DNA of 64,000 nucleotides from Bolinopsis microptera (Eukaryota > Ctenophora > Tentaculata > Lobata > Bolinopsidae), in assembly GCF_026151205.1 (NCBI RefSeq), contig NC_087077.1, positions 4,712,001-4,776,000 on the forward strand, written 5' to 3'. The position numbers and the translations under genes were made by a program. The notes under the pieces are model-generated. The model saw only the letters and a list, made by a program, of their open reading frames with translations. It searched no databases and was not told the DNA's origin. Positions 34,501 to 43,789 of the stretch are shown here, one piece after another. Numbering within the stretch: position 1 is the stretch's first letter; each line of letters opens with the position of its first letter.

Positions 34501-36797
34501 GCTTAAAATATAAATAGACACTTATTATCTATGTTTCAGCGAAAAAATGTTTTCTCACCGATATGAATTGTCGATTTTTCCTTCATAACTTACACAAGAA
34601 GCTCAGACAAATTTGGGATCAAATAGACTGTAGACCTGACTTAAGTAACATATAGTAAGTACTAAGTAAAGTAAGTACTAAGTAAAGTAAGTACTAAGTA
34701 AAGTAAGTACTAAGTAAAGTAAGTACTAAGTAAAGTAAGTACTAAGTAAAGTAAGTACTAAGTAAAGTAAGTACTAAGTAAAGTAAGTACTAAGTAAAGT
34801 AAGTACTAAGTAAAGTAAGTACTAAGTAAAGTAAGTACTAAGTAAAGTAAGTACTAAGTAAAGTAAGTACTAAGTAAAGTAAGTACTAAGTAAAGTAAGT
34901 ACTAAGTAAAGTAAGTACTAAGTAAAGTAAGTACCAAGTAAAGTAAGTACTAAGTAAAGTAAGAACAAAAAAAAGTAAGTACTAAGTAAAGTAAGTACTA
35001 AGAAAAGTAAGTACTAAGTAAAGTAAGTACTAAGTAAGTAACTCCAGACTCAACGCTTACCGTTTCCTATCGTGATAAGCCGACTCCTCGATGTCCAGTA
35101 GTTTAGATGCGCTAGAGGAACTTGTTCGTTTCTTAGTTTTCTCAGGTGTACTAGCTTTACTTGGAGACCCTGTAAACAACACGTATAATAAAACCGCTAA
35201 AAGCTGGTCGCCTAAAGCACAAAACCCCAATATAATAACACTAAAAGCTCGAAACATTGAAAGGCAAACTTTTCGTGGATCTGGTTATGTAAACCATGAA
35301 GCATAAAGTATAGAAAATTATGGAGAAGAAAATATAAACGCAAGAAATAACCTCGATTGTCCATGCTCTTAGACAAGGACATGGCAACTTTTTTCGCATC
35401 TTCCCTAATTTTCGCCATCAGTTTCTCCTTATCCCGATCCTTCATACCACGTTTGTGCTCTTCTCGTCTCCTCCAAATGTCATCCTTCTTTCGCTCATCG
35501 CGTCTCCTTTTTTTCTCATCAACTTCCCGCTGGCGACGTTTGAAAATGTCATCATCGTCGTCTATAAAGTCTCCGAACCTCTCTCCTCCTTTCCCCTTAC
35601 CACACCGCTTCTTCTCTCTTTCCTCCTCTCTTTTGTTCTCCTGTTCGTGACGCACTGCATCTCGTTTTGCTTGTTGTTCTGCTTCCATCTTAGCCTTCCT
35701 TTCTTGAGCTTCCTGTTAATAAGGCAAAACATTGAAAGAGTGAAAATGCAAAACATTGGAAATGTGAAAATACCCCTATTAGCTAATGTAACTAGTAATA
35801 ATAATAATAATAAATTGAAATTTAATAACACCGCTTTTAAGATAAATCTTATACTCAGCAGTGTTTGAACTAGTCATCCCAGAAAATATCATGAATACTG
35901 AGCTAAAAAATAACAGTAGTAAATAGGCTTAGTAAAGAAACTGAAGTTCTTATTTACTATTTAGGCTTGTGTTTTGCAAAATATTAAAAATTCGAGCGTT
36001 TAATTTTGACCTTGCATATTTGGTCGAGTCTGTCCATCTTCTCCTGCTCCTCTATCAGTTTCCGCTCGTGTTCAGCCATCTCGTGTTCCATCCTTGCTAG
36101 CTTCTCTCGTTCTTGTCTTCCGAATCGTTCTGAGGAATTCAAAGAATCTGTTACTGTTAGAATTCATTTGAAGGGACTGTCAAACTTCGACTGACAATTT
36201 GATCCCCAAAATGGCGAAACTAAATAAGAATGGTTGAGATTATCTGCTATATATTTTACATTATGACCGGTATTAATTTTCACGAACAGTTACAATTTCC
36301 AAAGAAACTTTCGTATATTTAATCGATAGTTAATACTTTATAGATTATCTCACCTTCTTCAGCGATCTTTCTTCGTTTCTCCTCCTCTTGCTTGCGGACC
36401 AGTTCAGTTCTGAGTTTCTGTGTAGATCGAGCTGGCTCCAGGTTGCAGGGTTTCTTTGGTTTCTGAGGAATTTAAAGCTAGAACAGCTTGTTCTTGCATA
36501 ACTCAAGTGAAGTACTTAATAACTCAAAAATATCTGCTTTAATTACGATCTTACAAATTTACTAGCTATTGATCACTGTTAAAATGCACAGTCAACACAT
36601 CAGATCATCAGATGGTATTAGCAGAGTAATGCCCCAGGGTATAACTTTATTATTTTCCATAAATAACCAATAATTAGCAACTTTAACAATACAAGGAGTG
36701 CCTGAGGGAGGGGGTAATTGAGAGTAAAGAGAAAATATACCTTTTTTACTTGCTCTTCATTTGCACGAGCTTGAGCCATCAGTGCATCGAAATCCAT
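19587..36797 (-). CDS. SPTY2D1: SPT2/SPTY2D1-like histone chaperone with YSP-repeat exon
   Basis: Eighteen minus-strand exons join in phase to 4233 bases (1410 residues): 36797-36741, 36462-36354, 36129-36011, 35712-35352, 35169-35061, 33554-33338, 33201-33112, 32652-30907, 30263-30060, 29950-29765, 29613-29505, 29334-29302, 29023-28784, 28636-28488, 28350-28129, 20364-20276, 20165-20064, 19677-19587. SPT2 proteins bind histones H3-H4 during transcription. The start MDFDALMAQA and the C-terminus (NIFGYDKRKYRDEEDD, then EEARR/SARLAKKEDADELKK) are typical of the family. The amphipathic start motif recurs as TFEEIMAMAKLK and SFEELMMLAQ. The middle is highly charged coiled coil. The 1746-base exon encodes about twenty Tyr-Ser/Thr-Pro motifs, which I do not know from other SPT2 proteins. 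The 30907/30263 junction is the weakest; two adjacent genes remain possible. Confidence 0.8.
19863..20057 (+). repeat. 12-bp minisatellite beside a splice donor
   Basis: About sixteen units of TAATAGGCTAAC, with a few TAATAGACTAAC variants, fill the last intron of the SPT2-like gene. The array begins only a few bases inside the donor at 20063/20062. Read on the minus strand it is open and encodes a LLVS repeat, so an unspliced message would be translated through it. Confidence 0.95.
20806..20811 (-). terminator. Candidate polyadenylation signal of the transporter
   Basis: AATAAA on the minus strand starts 9 bases after the TAG stop of the SVOP-like gene. If used, the 3' UTR would be very short. 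Confidence 0.4.
20820..22292 (-). CDS. SVOP-like major facilitator transporter, intronless
   Basis: A 490-residue single-exon MFS protein. VGEAIERVGCGFG at residues 40-52 and the CEWEM segment match the SVOP/SV2-related branch of organic-solute transporters. LGDTLGRRPVLI (about 113-124) is the MFS loop 2-3 signature, and ESPR follows TM6. About twelve hydrophobic segments can be traced, with a cysteine-bearing extracellular loop around YCSSSTYTEEESC. Length is normal for the family. The substrate cannot be told. The gene lies wholly inside the 7.8-kb intron of the SPT2-like gene on the same strand. The lack of introns in an intron-rich region suggests origin by retroposition. AATAAA (minus strand, 20811 to 20806) follows the stop by 9 bases. 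Confidence 0.9.
   Translation of the reverse strand: MFKVIVQTVMELKSKESEKTRLTATANTPATSTSTEFVTVGEAIERVGCGFGTILYALGPYGVMITVGAEISVMTIVSLMVRCEWEMSTFSMSVLQVTGMVFSSIFSICFSNLGDTLGRRPVLIVTTLVAMLAGVLSGMCTQLWQLLICRAVIGASSGIGFGPAIAYSAEIPTTKYRALGLASNGLGWGIGTAFSSILAYVTIEPLGWRGFLIALALFCSPFLIILILIRESPRHDVQVGKVSGALKTIEILSKLNCTGEQTENLRITEDPHAEQEISTFCQSYQVIQETGYASDFWILVCVNFTGQFAYMCILYAAPRFMNEGYCSSSTYTEEESCTFDNAVLFDLGVLGLAEPFSILLALLFVNWIGRIKLTIFTSVFPTLLLSLLYICVGTDFILTVLLITRGALAVMSWLIFVIAGESFPTSVRSFTNCILGGCYSISSITASFAIHYAYEENPVFVIVVMQGVLIITSVFAFFIKRETTGTPLEQ
22404..22478 (-). repeat. Interspersed repeat, inverted partner at 26745
   Basis: The sequence around CTAGTTTTAACATAATATGT and ATAGAGCTGCTGGAGAC recurs in opposite orientation at 26745-26812. 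The two copies flank the Ig gene. Confidence 0.7.
22767..22816. repeat. Short inverted repeat around ATTACGTAAT
   Basis: ACATATTACGTAATC and its complement GATTACGTAATATGT are separated by about 20 bases. They would form a small hairpin. Confidence 0.7.
23227..24671 (+). CDS. Secreted/membrane Ig-domain protein
   Basis: The ATG at 23227 begins a signal peptide (MLALTVLWILSVITPGSC) and an unrecognised N-terminal domain. A perfect donor (AACG/GTAAGT, 23620/23621) and an acceptor (CTGTTCAG/ATCC, 23871/23872) join it in phase to a C2-type Ig domain (YTLSC, then DAGDYTC-like NAGDYTCKV), a second cysteine-bearing domain, one membrane helix (about 24467-24535) and a basic tail. If the intron is kept, the first frame stops at 23814 and gives a 195-residue secreted form. 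The last 29 or so residues are read through the antisense of a LINE fragment. Cell-surface recognition or adhesion is likely but not shown. The gene lies in an intron of the SPT2-like gene on the opposite strand. Confidence 0.7.
24575..24945 (-). pseudogene. LINE reverse-transcriptase 3' fragment
   Basis: The minus strand reads the familiar C-terminal end of a LINE polyprotein: LRWFGHVVRMSEERIPNYL, then GKRSRGRPLGK, then DRVHWRG after a frame change. No RT catalytic core is present. It differs from the intact LINE at 263-5047, so it belongs to another family. It overlaps the last codons of the Ig gene on the other strand. Confidence 0.8.
25932..25952 (+). repeat. Poly-G tract (21 G)
   Basis: A 21-base G run is followed by TTTTTTTGTCCGTC, a word also seen beside the poly-G bounded element at 42.7 kb. 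Confidence 0.9.
26745..26812 (+). repeat. Interspersed repeat, inverted partner of 22404
   Basis: This is the reverse complement of the 22404-22478 copy with several mismatches. Target-site duplications were not found. Confidence 0.7.
27465..27537 (+). repeat. Degenerate TTCCAGT microsatellite
   Basis: Units of TTCCAGTRTTCCA and TTCCACTTTTCCA form a short imperfect array in the SPT2-like gene's intron. Confidence 0.8.
30264..30906 (-). other. SPT2-like intron, or boundary between two genes
   Basis: This 643-base gap lies between the YSP exon and the downstream acidic exon. Splicing is in phase 0 on both sides. No promoter or convincing first exon was found here, which favours a single gene, but this is the least certain junction. 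Confidence 0.5.
32722..32770. repeat. Small hairpin GACCTCAATTTGCCTT
   Basis: GACCTCAATTTGCCTT and its near-complement AAGGCAAATTGAGGTTG flank a 10-base loop in the intron just upstream of the YSP exon acceptor. Confidence 0.75.
34649..35038 (+). repeat. 16-bp minisatellite containing GTAAGT and TACTAAG
   Basis: About 24 units of ACTAAGTAAAGTAAGT lie in an intron of the SPT2-like gene. Each unit carries a consensus GTAAGT donor and a TACTAAG branch-point-like word on the plus strand, antisense to the gene. Variants cluster near the 3' end of the array. Confidence 0.95.
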
Positions 36798-37456
36798 GAT
36801 GTTTTCTTTTTAGGCTATCAGTAGGCATTATTTAGTCGCAAGTGAATATGGAGTTAAAATAAGTACAACAATGGACATGCCAATATAAATTATAAAATGT
36901 AAGGAGATGTTATAATTTGATATTTTTAACTCTTTTCAATTCAATATAAACTCAAATGAATAACAACAATTTAGTCAAAATTAAGAATTCAATTCATATA
37001 GTTAGTACCGAGAAATTGACATACATTTTACACAGAAATAGGAAATTGATTAGGTATCTAAAAATGCATTAAATTATCAATAAGATCTGAAATATCAAAA
37101 AAATCAGTACAAACATAATCTGAGTAATTTTAGAATAATTTCTCAATAATAATCTCAAATGAATAATTTCTCTTATCTGGTTTAGTAGAGATTCTATTGC
37201 AACCTATTGCTTATATTAGAGTAACTTGTTGACCTTGACAAAATGTAGTATACTATCAGAGTTCAATGGAATACATCCTGTCCTGTGTCCATGCAAACTT
37301 GTGCGACCCAAAAGAACTGATTATATTAATAAAATCAAAATAAAAGATAATTGGACCTATAGAAGTGAATACTAACTACCACTCTGAAACCAATATTATT
37401 GCCAAACATTTAATAAAACTGACTGAAATTACAATAAATAACAATCAAAATACATA
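36798..37456. other. Upstream region of the SPT2-like gene
   Basis: AT-rich DNA presumed to contain the promoter of the minus-strand SPT2-like gene. No other feature was recognised. Confidence 0.4.
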
Positions 37457-38223
37457 CAGGGTGGGCCAAAAGTCAGTACCCATACGTTGGCCTTAATAGA
37501 TCAGTCACTGATTGCCCAATTGAAATAATTCTTTCTGGTATGACTTACTACCACCACTGGTTCGAGGAATTTGTCAAATCGAAAAATATTCGCGTTCATT
37601 TTTTTCAAATGGAGGTTCATTTTCACATTTATTTGATAGTTTGGATAGTCGGATCAAGCTAAATGTTATTGAATTGTGTTTGGCCATTCGAATTACGTTT
37701 GTCCTGAAAGAATTAGAACTGTAGCTTCTCAGATGACCGAGATATGAAGCATAACGAGTTTATTCATTACGTGTGATCAGGTGATTGGTTTAACTAATCA
37801 CGTGATAAGGTGACCCCGTTAACTACCCCGTTAAACATTATGAGAATTGTTAAGGGTGCCCAATTAAGGTGTCGTGTCACGGTGTCACATAATCACCCAG
37901 TCAATTTTGTTAACGAGATACAGAAAATGCGTGATAACTTCGTCATTTCTAATCCGTTTTGCCTCATGTTTTCAGATCATATGCAACATTTGATAATCTA
38001 CCGTCTCTGAAAAAATTAGGCGTTCAGCATGTTCAGAGAAAATAATATAGGTGTTTTAATATTGAATGGGCGTGGTCTAAAATATTCGAATTTTCAAATT
38101 TTGACGACGGAATCCTCGAACCAGTAAGTACAGTATGCCATCTGCAAAGCAACAGCTCTCAAATATAAAACAAGGCGGAGCTATTAAGGCCAACGTATGG
38201 GTACTGACTTTTGGCCCACCCTG
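37457..38223. mobile_element. Mariner-type MITE, copy 2 (767 bp)
   Basis: Same length, same terminal inverted repeats and same orientation as the copy at 8188-8954, again flanked by TA. Only scattered single-base differences are visible between them, which implies recent mobilisation by a transposase encoded elsewhere. Confidence 0.9.
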
Positions 38224-38696
38224 TATTATAATAGCAACGGAATTAAATCTGAAACGTCTGTAATTATAAACTTAACCTAACAAAACTTCAAGAATCTAAA
38301 CATTATCAATTAAATAGCTGAACGCCCCTTTCTATTCTGACACATGGTGACGCACCTTGTGTAATTCTACAGCAGATGTTGGAGTAAATAGTGTAGGTGC
38401 CGCCATTAAGTAGCCCCCAATGCTATACATTCCGTGTTATAATAAAAAGGGATTAAACTGATTACTTTCAACTAACACATTACATTATTATATACTATAT
38501 AGTTAACACTGTAACTGTGACACTAAACGTGCCGTTATTTATCCGTCTATCTGTACTAGGTCTGAGATTTAATTAATTATTTTCAACTCTGTTAAATATT
38601 AACTAACTAAATTCTAACTAAGAGACAAACTGATCAATCAGGACCTCTGAAACCAGGCCACTGGATGACTGGAAGGTCACCACAAAAATACACTAC

Positions 38697-38716
38697 TACT
38701 ACAGTACTACTACAGT

Positions 38717-38765
<49 letters not shown>
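38697..38765 (+). repeat. ACT trinucleotide microsatellite
   Basis: A run of ACT/CTA repeats lies downstream of the hydrolase gene. Shorter relatives occur near 39525-39650. Confidence 0.9.
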
Positions 38766-38766
<1 letters not shown>

Positions 38767-38930
38767 TACAGTATACAGTACTAATAATAGAGTAGTTACT
38801 ATTTAGTCCCCTGAGTATTGAAACTTGTTAAGGAGCTACTGTTACTTTCACTTGTTACTGTCAGCTCATGTTCCCAGTAGATAACGAACCATTAACTTGA
38901 GTATCTACAACTCTATTTCTTACTTCTTGT

Positions 38931-41591
38931 TCAGCACACAGTATGTTCAATGTAATCTGTCACGTGCTGCAGTACTTTTTTAGCACTGGGAGATATGGAG
39001 TGTAGCAGGAGGTTGTCATGGTAACCACTTAGTTCACGTATGAAGTGTACTGGTACTCTGTTGTATTGCAGCCACTCCGCAAAGTACCTGAATATGAAAC
39101 TTATTACAAAAGTGTCAACCAATGTTTTGTTATTATCTTAAGTGATGATAAGACCAAATAAAAGGACACAGAGGGATCTAACCACAATCCTGAATTCAGG
39201 GCTATTTTGGTCGAAATTCCATTAAAATCGTTAACTTAATGAACGAGAAAGAGAACATGATAATGAGCTAAACAAGTCACCTGGAATCATCGAAGCTCTG
39301 ATCCTGGACATATCCCACTATCAAGGAGCTGGGCAGCCCGCTCGGATCAGCACACATCAGTGGGAACGCTAGCTCGTTCCATATTCCCTCCACACTGGGT
39401 TTAAGTTCAGATATTGGATCACGTGTTTTAACCGCGTCATCTATTAGGGATCCCCAGAACTTGGGGTACTCATCTGTAGCACCTTCTACTGCTCCTGGTT
39501 TCACGGTTAGGGTAGTTAGAAAAATACACTACTATTATTACTACTATAGTACTAATAATAGAGTAGTTACTAGCTCCTGGTGTCACGGTTAGGGTAGTTA
39601 GAAAAATACACTACTATTATTACTACTATAGTACTAATAATAGAGTAGTTACTAGCTCCTGGTGTCAACTGTCAAGGTTAGGGTAGTTAGAGGAACTTTA
39701 CTTCTGCTTTATTGTGGAGTAAAACATCAAGTTTTCAGATTGGTCCTTATTTGGCCCAATAAGTTTAACAATTATTACAATGATTTTAAGCAAAGTTTAT
39801 GTCTGTTCAAACCTAGAGTTGACGAGAATGATGGATTTCCTGCAATGTAATAAGATAGATACAGCGACTTGTGTTGCACTGTTCCTTTATTACTGGGGTT
39901 TAAGGAGCTGTTTTCACCGTACGAGAATCCTTGTAGAACAGGATGAATCAGAATCTGAACAATTAGGGAGTAAAGTGTCTCAATCAATAACAAATCAGTC
40001 TGGATACAACAATAATGAAGATATTATAATAAATAATAACAGAATTTCTACAACACTAGTACGACAGTTTATTAAACCAACTATCCAACAAAGTAGAATG
40101 TAAGATGTATTACATAATTTACATTCCAACGTTACCTGAGCAGCTAGAGGTGGTTGAAGGTCAGCAGTGCTGTCCAACAGTGACTTTCCCTGGTGTCTCT
40201 GGTGAAGTATAGCCACTGCTGAGGCCAGCGCTGCCCCACTTCCATCCCCCATCACTATTACCCTTCTTTTGTTAATACTGAGGGTTGTGTCCTGTGTCTG
40301 GACCCAGTTTACTACCTGGAAAACTGGGTAAGTGGTGTACAATACAGACGGAGGCACATAATGTTTAATAGATGATTATTTGTAATTAATATTTATATTG
40401 TTTTCAGTATCAACTATAGTCAAAATATACGATGTAACCTAATAACTCATAAGTCTTGAAGTTTTTATTTGAAAGCAAATTAAAATTGGTCAATCCCAAA
40501 AGACCAATTATATTTGATTCACATAGCATTAACATTAATATTAAGAATTAGTGGATATTTCACCTGGTAAGCTTCAATAACTGCGTTAGGGAAAGGGAAC
40601 TCGGGGGCAAGCTTCTGACCACACAAAATAACCTTACACCCATTTGTTATTGCTAATGTATACATAAGTGTATGGTACATAGCCTGACTGTAGTAACAAA
40701 ACATCCCTGAAATTATTGTGATATTGAGATCCATAAATTCCTTTAGTGTGCTCAGAATGTTTATATAATTGAAAGTAAAGTTGAGTGTTGTCAATTAATG
40801 TACAAAAACAATGTGCTCACCTCCATGATAGTAGACGATTACAACGTCTGATTTGATAACTGATGGAGTATAGATCCGTAAAGGCACATCTTCTAGTATC
40901 TCTGTTCTGTAAGAACATGTTTGAAACGGTTTATTTGGGACTAGAAGGAGCAACTTTGTGACTGACCTGAATACCTGAAATTATGAAAAGTCAAGAAATA
41001 CAAAATCTTTCAGACTGAGATTTAGTTAACAAGCCAAATGGAAATTATGTATATAATATGCTTCGGCATGCATTTATATTGAAATTAGAAATGAAGCTTC
41101 AAGAGTGAAGCTGATCTTTAACTGCCAGCTTTTTATCTGTCTTCATAAGAGATGGAAATTAACTGCAGATTCAGTTCTAAAGTTATGAGGTAATTTAAAT
41201 TTTACTTAAACAAAAAATCCAGGCACAGGGGTATATTTCAATTGTCAGCTGTGCCTTGCTTTAAAAAGAACTACCTAATAGTATCAAGGAGGGGACTGTG
41301 CTGTAAACTGACCCTATGATAAGGTGCCAGCCTCAAAGTTGAGATCAGTGTTGCAGCTGCAGTTGCCAGAGATGTGATAAAGTGGTAGATGATAAAGTCA
41401 TATGAGACAGAAGAAAGTTTAAACATCTTGAACAAAATAGAGTTTATCATCAGGACCCCCAAAAACGAAACTGCAACGTATAAGTATAGTATTCTGTCGT
41501 TGCATCCAACCAATATCAGGCTGACGATTCCAAGCCATGATCCAACTGTTAAGATGGGGTTGACTCCCAAATCAACTTTAGCAGCTGCCAT
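38931..41591 (-). CDS. AADAC/NCEH1-type serine hydrolase, nucleophile position changed
   Basis: Seven exons join in phase to 422 residues: 41591-41313, 40974-40821, 40706-40564, 40315-40136, 39954-39813, 39494-39281 and 39087-38931. The N-terminus has hydrophobic membrane segments, as in ER-anchored arylacetamide deacetylase and neutral cholesterol ester hydrolase. The oxyanion-hole motif HGGG is at 143-146, LAPEFPFP follows, and the C-terminal half holds candidate catalytic Asp364 (in QDQSFDD) and His394 (in GYHD). The nucleophile elbow, normally GDSAG, reads GDGSG at 215-219, so Gly217 stands where Ser should be. The enzyme may be inactive, may use the neighbouring Ser218, or the locus may carry a sequencing error. 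Otherwise the frame is intact. Exon 3 is the join that completes HGGG. Confidence 0.88.
39503..39660 (+). repeat. Tandem duplication of about 80 bp
   Basis: CACGGTTAGGGTAGTTAGAA followed by a CTACTATTATTACTACTATA block occurs twice, with a partial third start near 39660. It lies in the intron before exon 6 of the hydrolase gene. Confidence 0.85.
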
Positions 41592-41755
41592 AAAGACCTA
41601 ATTCAGATATTTAAGAATATTTATGTTTGTTACAAAAATATTACTATGACTGAAAGGCTATACATTCCTAATTAAATAATATTGGTGTTTATTCTGGTTG
41701 AAGAAATATGAGATCCTGGAGAGGTTCGCTGTTTATCAGTCTCATGATAAGATAT

Positions 41756-42445
41756 TGATTCAAGGGATAATATCCGGTAGTAAAGACTAAGTAGGACAAG
41801 TGAAACAACTAGTGTTTCCTCCTAAATTGTAGTGAAACAAATTTAAAATTTTATCCTTTATTTTACAATCATAATATAATAATATTTATAAGCCTCTGTT
41901 TTGAAAGTTTTAAATTTTAATATATCCACATTTCTATTTAAAATTCAATTTTATGTATAATTCAATAACTGGCCGCCAAAGCCGCGCATTCATGAAAACA
42001 GGAATAACTTGTTTATAGTTATACGACAAAGTAAATTAAAAGAATAAATTTTTTAGAATAAATTATAATTTTACCTAAATCCAAAGCCAGCTTTGTAAAA
42101 TTTACAATTAGATCATAATATATCGTCAATTCTAAATATTTACAATGCAACATTTCATTAATCTATACATAATAAACAAGCGTACTCCAGCCCCTACACG
42201 CATCCATTCTTATCCATTCACGCACGTATTATTTTATACTTTTTGCTTTCTAATAAATATATGGTCAATGTGTACGTCTAAATGTTCATGTTTTGTGTAA
42301 ACTGAATCCAATTGAGACTAGTGACAAGGATGAGGACCCAAGTGCCTGTACGGCTTTTTCGGAGAAGTAGTTTCACTTGTCCTACGAGATAGAAGAAGTA
42401 GTTTCACTACTTAGTCTCTACTACCAGATATTATCCCTTGAATCA
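41756..42445. mobile_element. TIR element with TGATTCAAGGGATAATATC ends
   Basis: The left end (41756 onward) and the complement of the right end (42445 back) share TGATTCAAGGGATAATATC and then GGTAGTA and AGACTAAGTA, about 45 bases with few mismatches. The interior is AT-rich with no gene. No clear target duplication was seen. Confidence 0.7.
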
Positions 42446-42719
42446 TTATTTAATTCTGGTTCCGCAGACATAATTACTATTTTATTTTCTATCATGAATC
42501 GAATAATTTGCTCACTAATTTCGATTGTTTCAATAACATGCTCATGCTAGTCAGTGTTTCTATGATAGAGCAAGCTTGCTACAATGTCAACACAAAATTA
42601 ATTTTTGCATTTAAAATGCTAAGTGTTGGCTCCCCCTTTAATATTACGAGGATTAGCTGCTTAATTGAAAATTGTTCAAACAATATATACAAATAAATTC
42701 AGCAATGGTTATTGTCTAA

Positions 42720-42720
<1 letters not shown>

Positions 42721-42756
<36 letters not shown>

Positions 42757-43740
42757 ACCACTGTCCATTTTGTCTTTGTCTTTTTTTACATTTTTTTGTG
42801 AAGGACAGTGTTTTGGGGACAAAATGGACAATACTAGGGACAAATGGGACAAAAGGGACAAAAATTTTGGATAAATGAGACTAAAAATAAGACAAGCTCA
42901 AATGTAGAGAATGTATATATTCTACTCGACATCAACAATTTAGATTTTCATGTCAGTGTTTTGCTGTGCTTAGAATCAACTGAAACCACTGAAGGGACTG
43001 AAATAAGCAGAATTCATCAACGTCATCACATAAATAAATGTGTACACGGTTCAGTCAATATTTCATTAATCCCAATAATCATGTGGTGATATCAAAAAAG
43101 TCATCATCTTTTAATATCATAACGCTCATAGCGGCCAGAAGCAGATACCCAGACCCACACAATTACTTTTCCATTAACAATATATGCCGACAATATCGAG
43201 CTAATGGGTATTTGCTTTTTCCTATGAAGTAGGAGAAAAAGCATGCTTTCTGAGTGTTGTTTGCAATGCAAGTTCAGCTCAAACGTCAAATGTGAATCAG
43301 TGAGCAGGCATATCGGACTAGACCAAGTTGTCTTGAATAGTGAGTACACTAAGGCTGATATATAACCAAGATTGACTTTACTGTTCTGTCTGAATTTACC
43401 CAACTTATTAGCTTGTTGGAACTGTGCCTGAACTTATTTTTTGCATTTCAACGTATAATTGACCTTATTTTCTTTACTGTCCATTTTGTCCCTGTCTATT
43501 TGTCTCGTTTATCCCTGTCCATTTTGTCCATTTTGTCCATTTTGTCCATTTTGTCTCTGTCTTTTTGTCCATTTTGTCCTTTTTGTCCCCGTCTTTTTTG
43601 TCTTTTTTGTCTTTTTTGTCCCTATTATCTTTTTTGTCCCTTTTGTCCCTCTTGTCCCTTTTGTCCCTTTTGTCTTTGTCTTTTTTCAGTTTTTTTGTGC
43701 AGGGATAAAATGGACAGTGGTACCCCCCCCCCCCCCCCCC
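42721..43740. mobile_element. Inverted-repeat element bounded by poly-G and poly-C
   Basis: The left end is 35 G then GTACCACTGTCCATTTTGTC; the right end is the complement, finishing in 18 C. TCTAAC is found directly outside both ends (42715-42720 and 43741-43746), which looks like a 6-base target duplication. The interior carries a TTTTGTCC-type microsatellite. No transposase is present. Confidence 0.75.
43485..43690 (+). repeat. TTTTGTCC-type microsatellite
   Basis: Imperfect repeats of TTTTGTCC, CCATTTTGTC and TTTTTTGTC fill the right half of the poly-G bounded element. The long open frames on both strands here are products of the repeat. Confidence 0.9.
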
Positions 43741-43789
43741 TCTAACAATAAGGTCAGACACCTAAATGTAAACTTCTGTCAATAAATTA

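Noticed and set aside
34649-35038. CRISPR-like regular array
   Set aside because: Units are adjacent with no unique spacers and the DNA is eukaryotic; this is a minisatellite.
43413-43785. Cysteine/phenylalanine-rich and lysine/aspartate-rich open frames on both strands
   Set aside because: They are translations of the TTTTGTCC-type microsatellite, open only because of the repeat.
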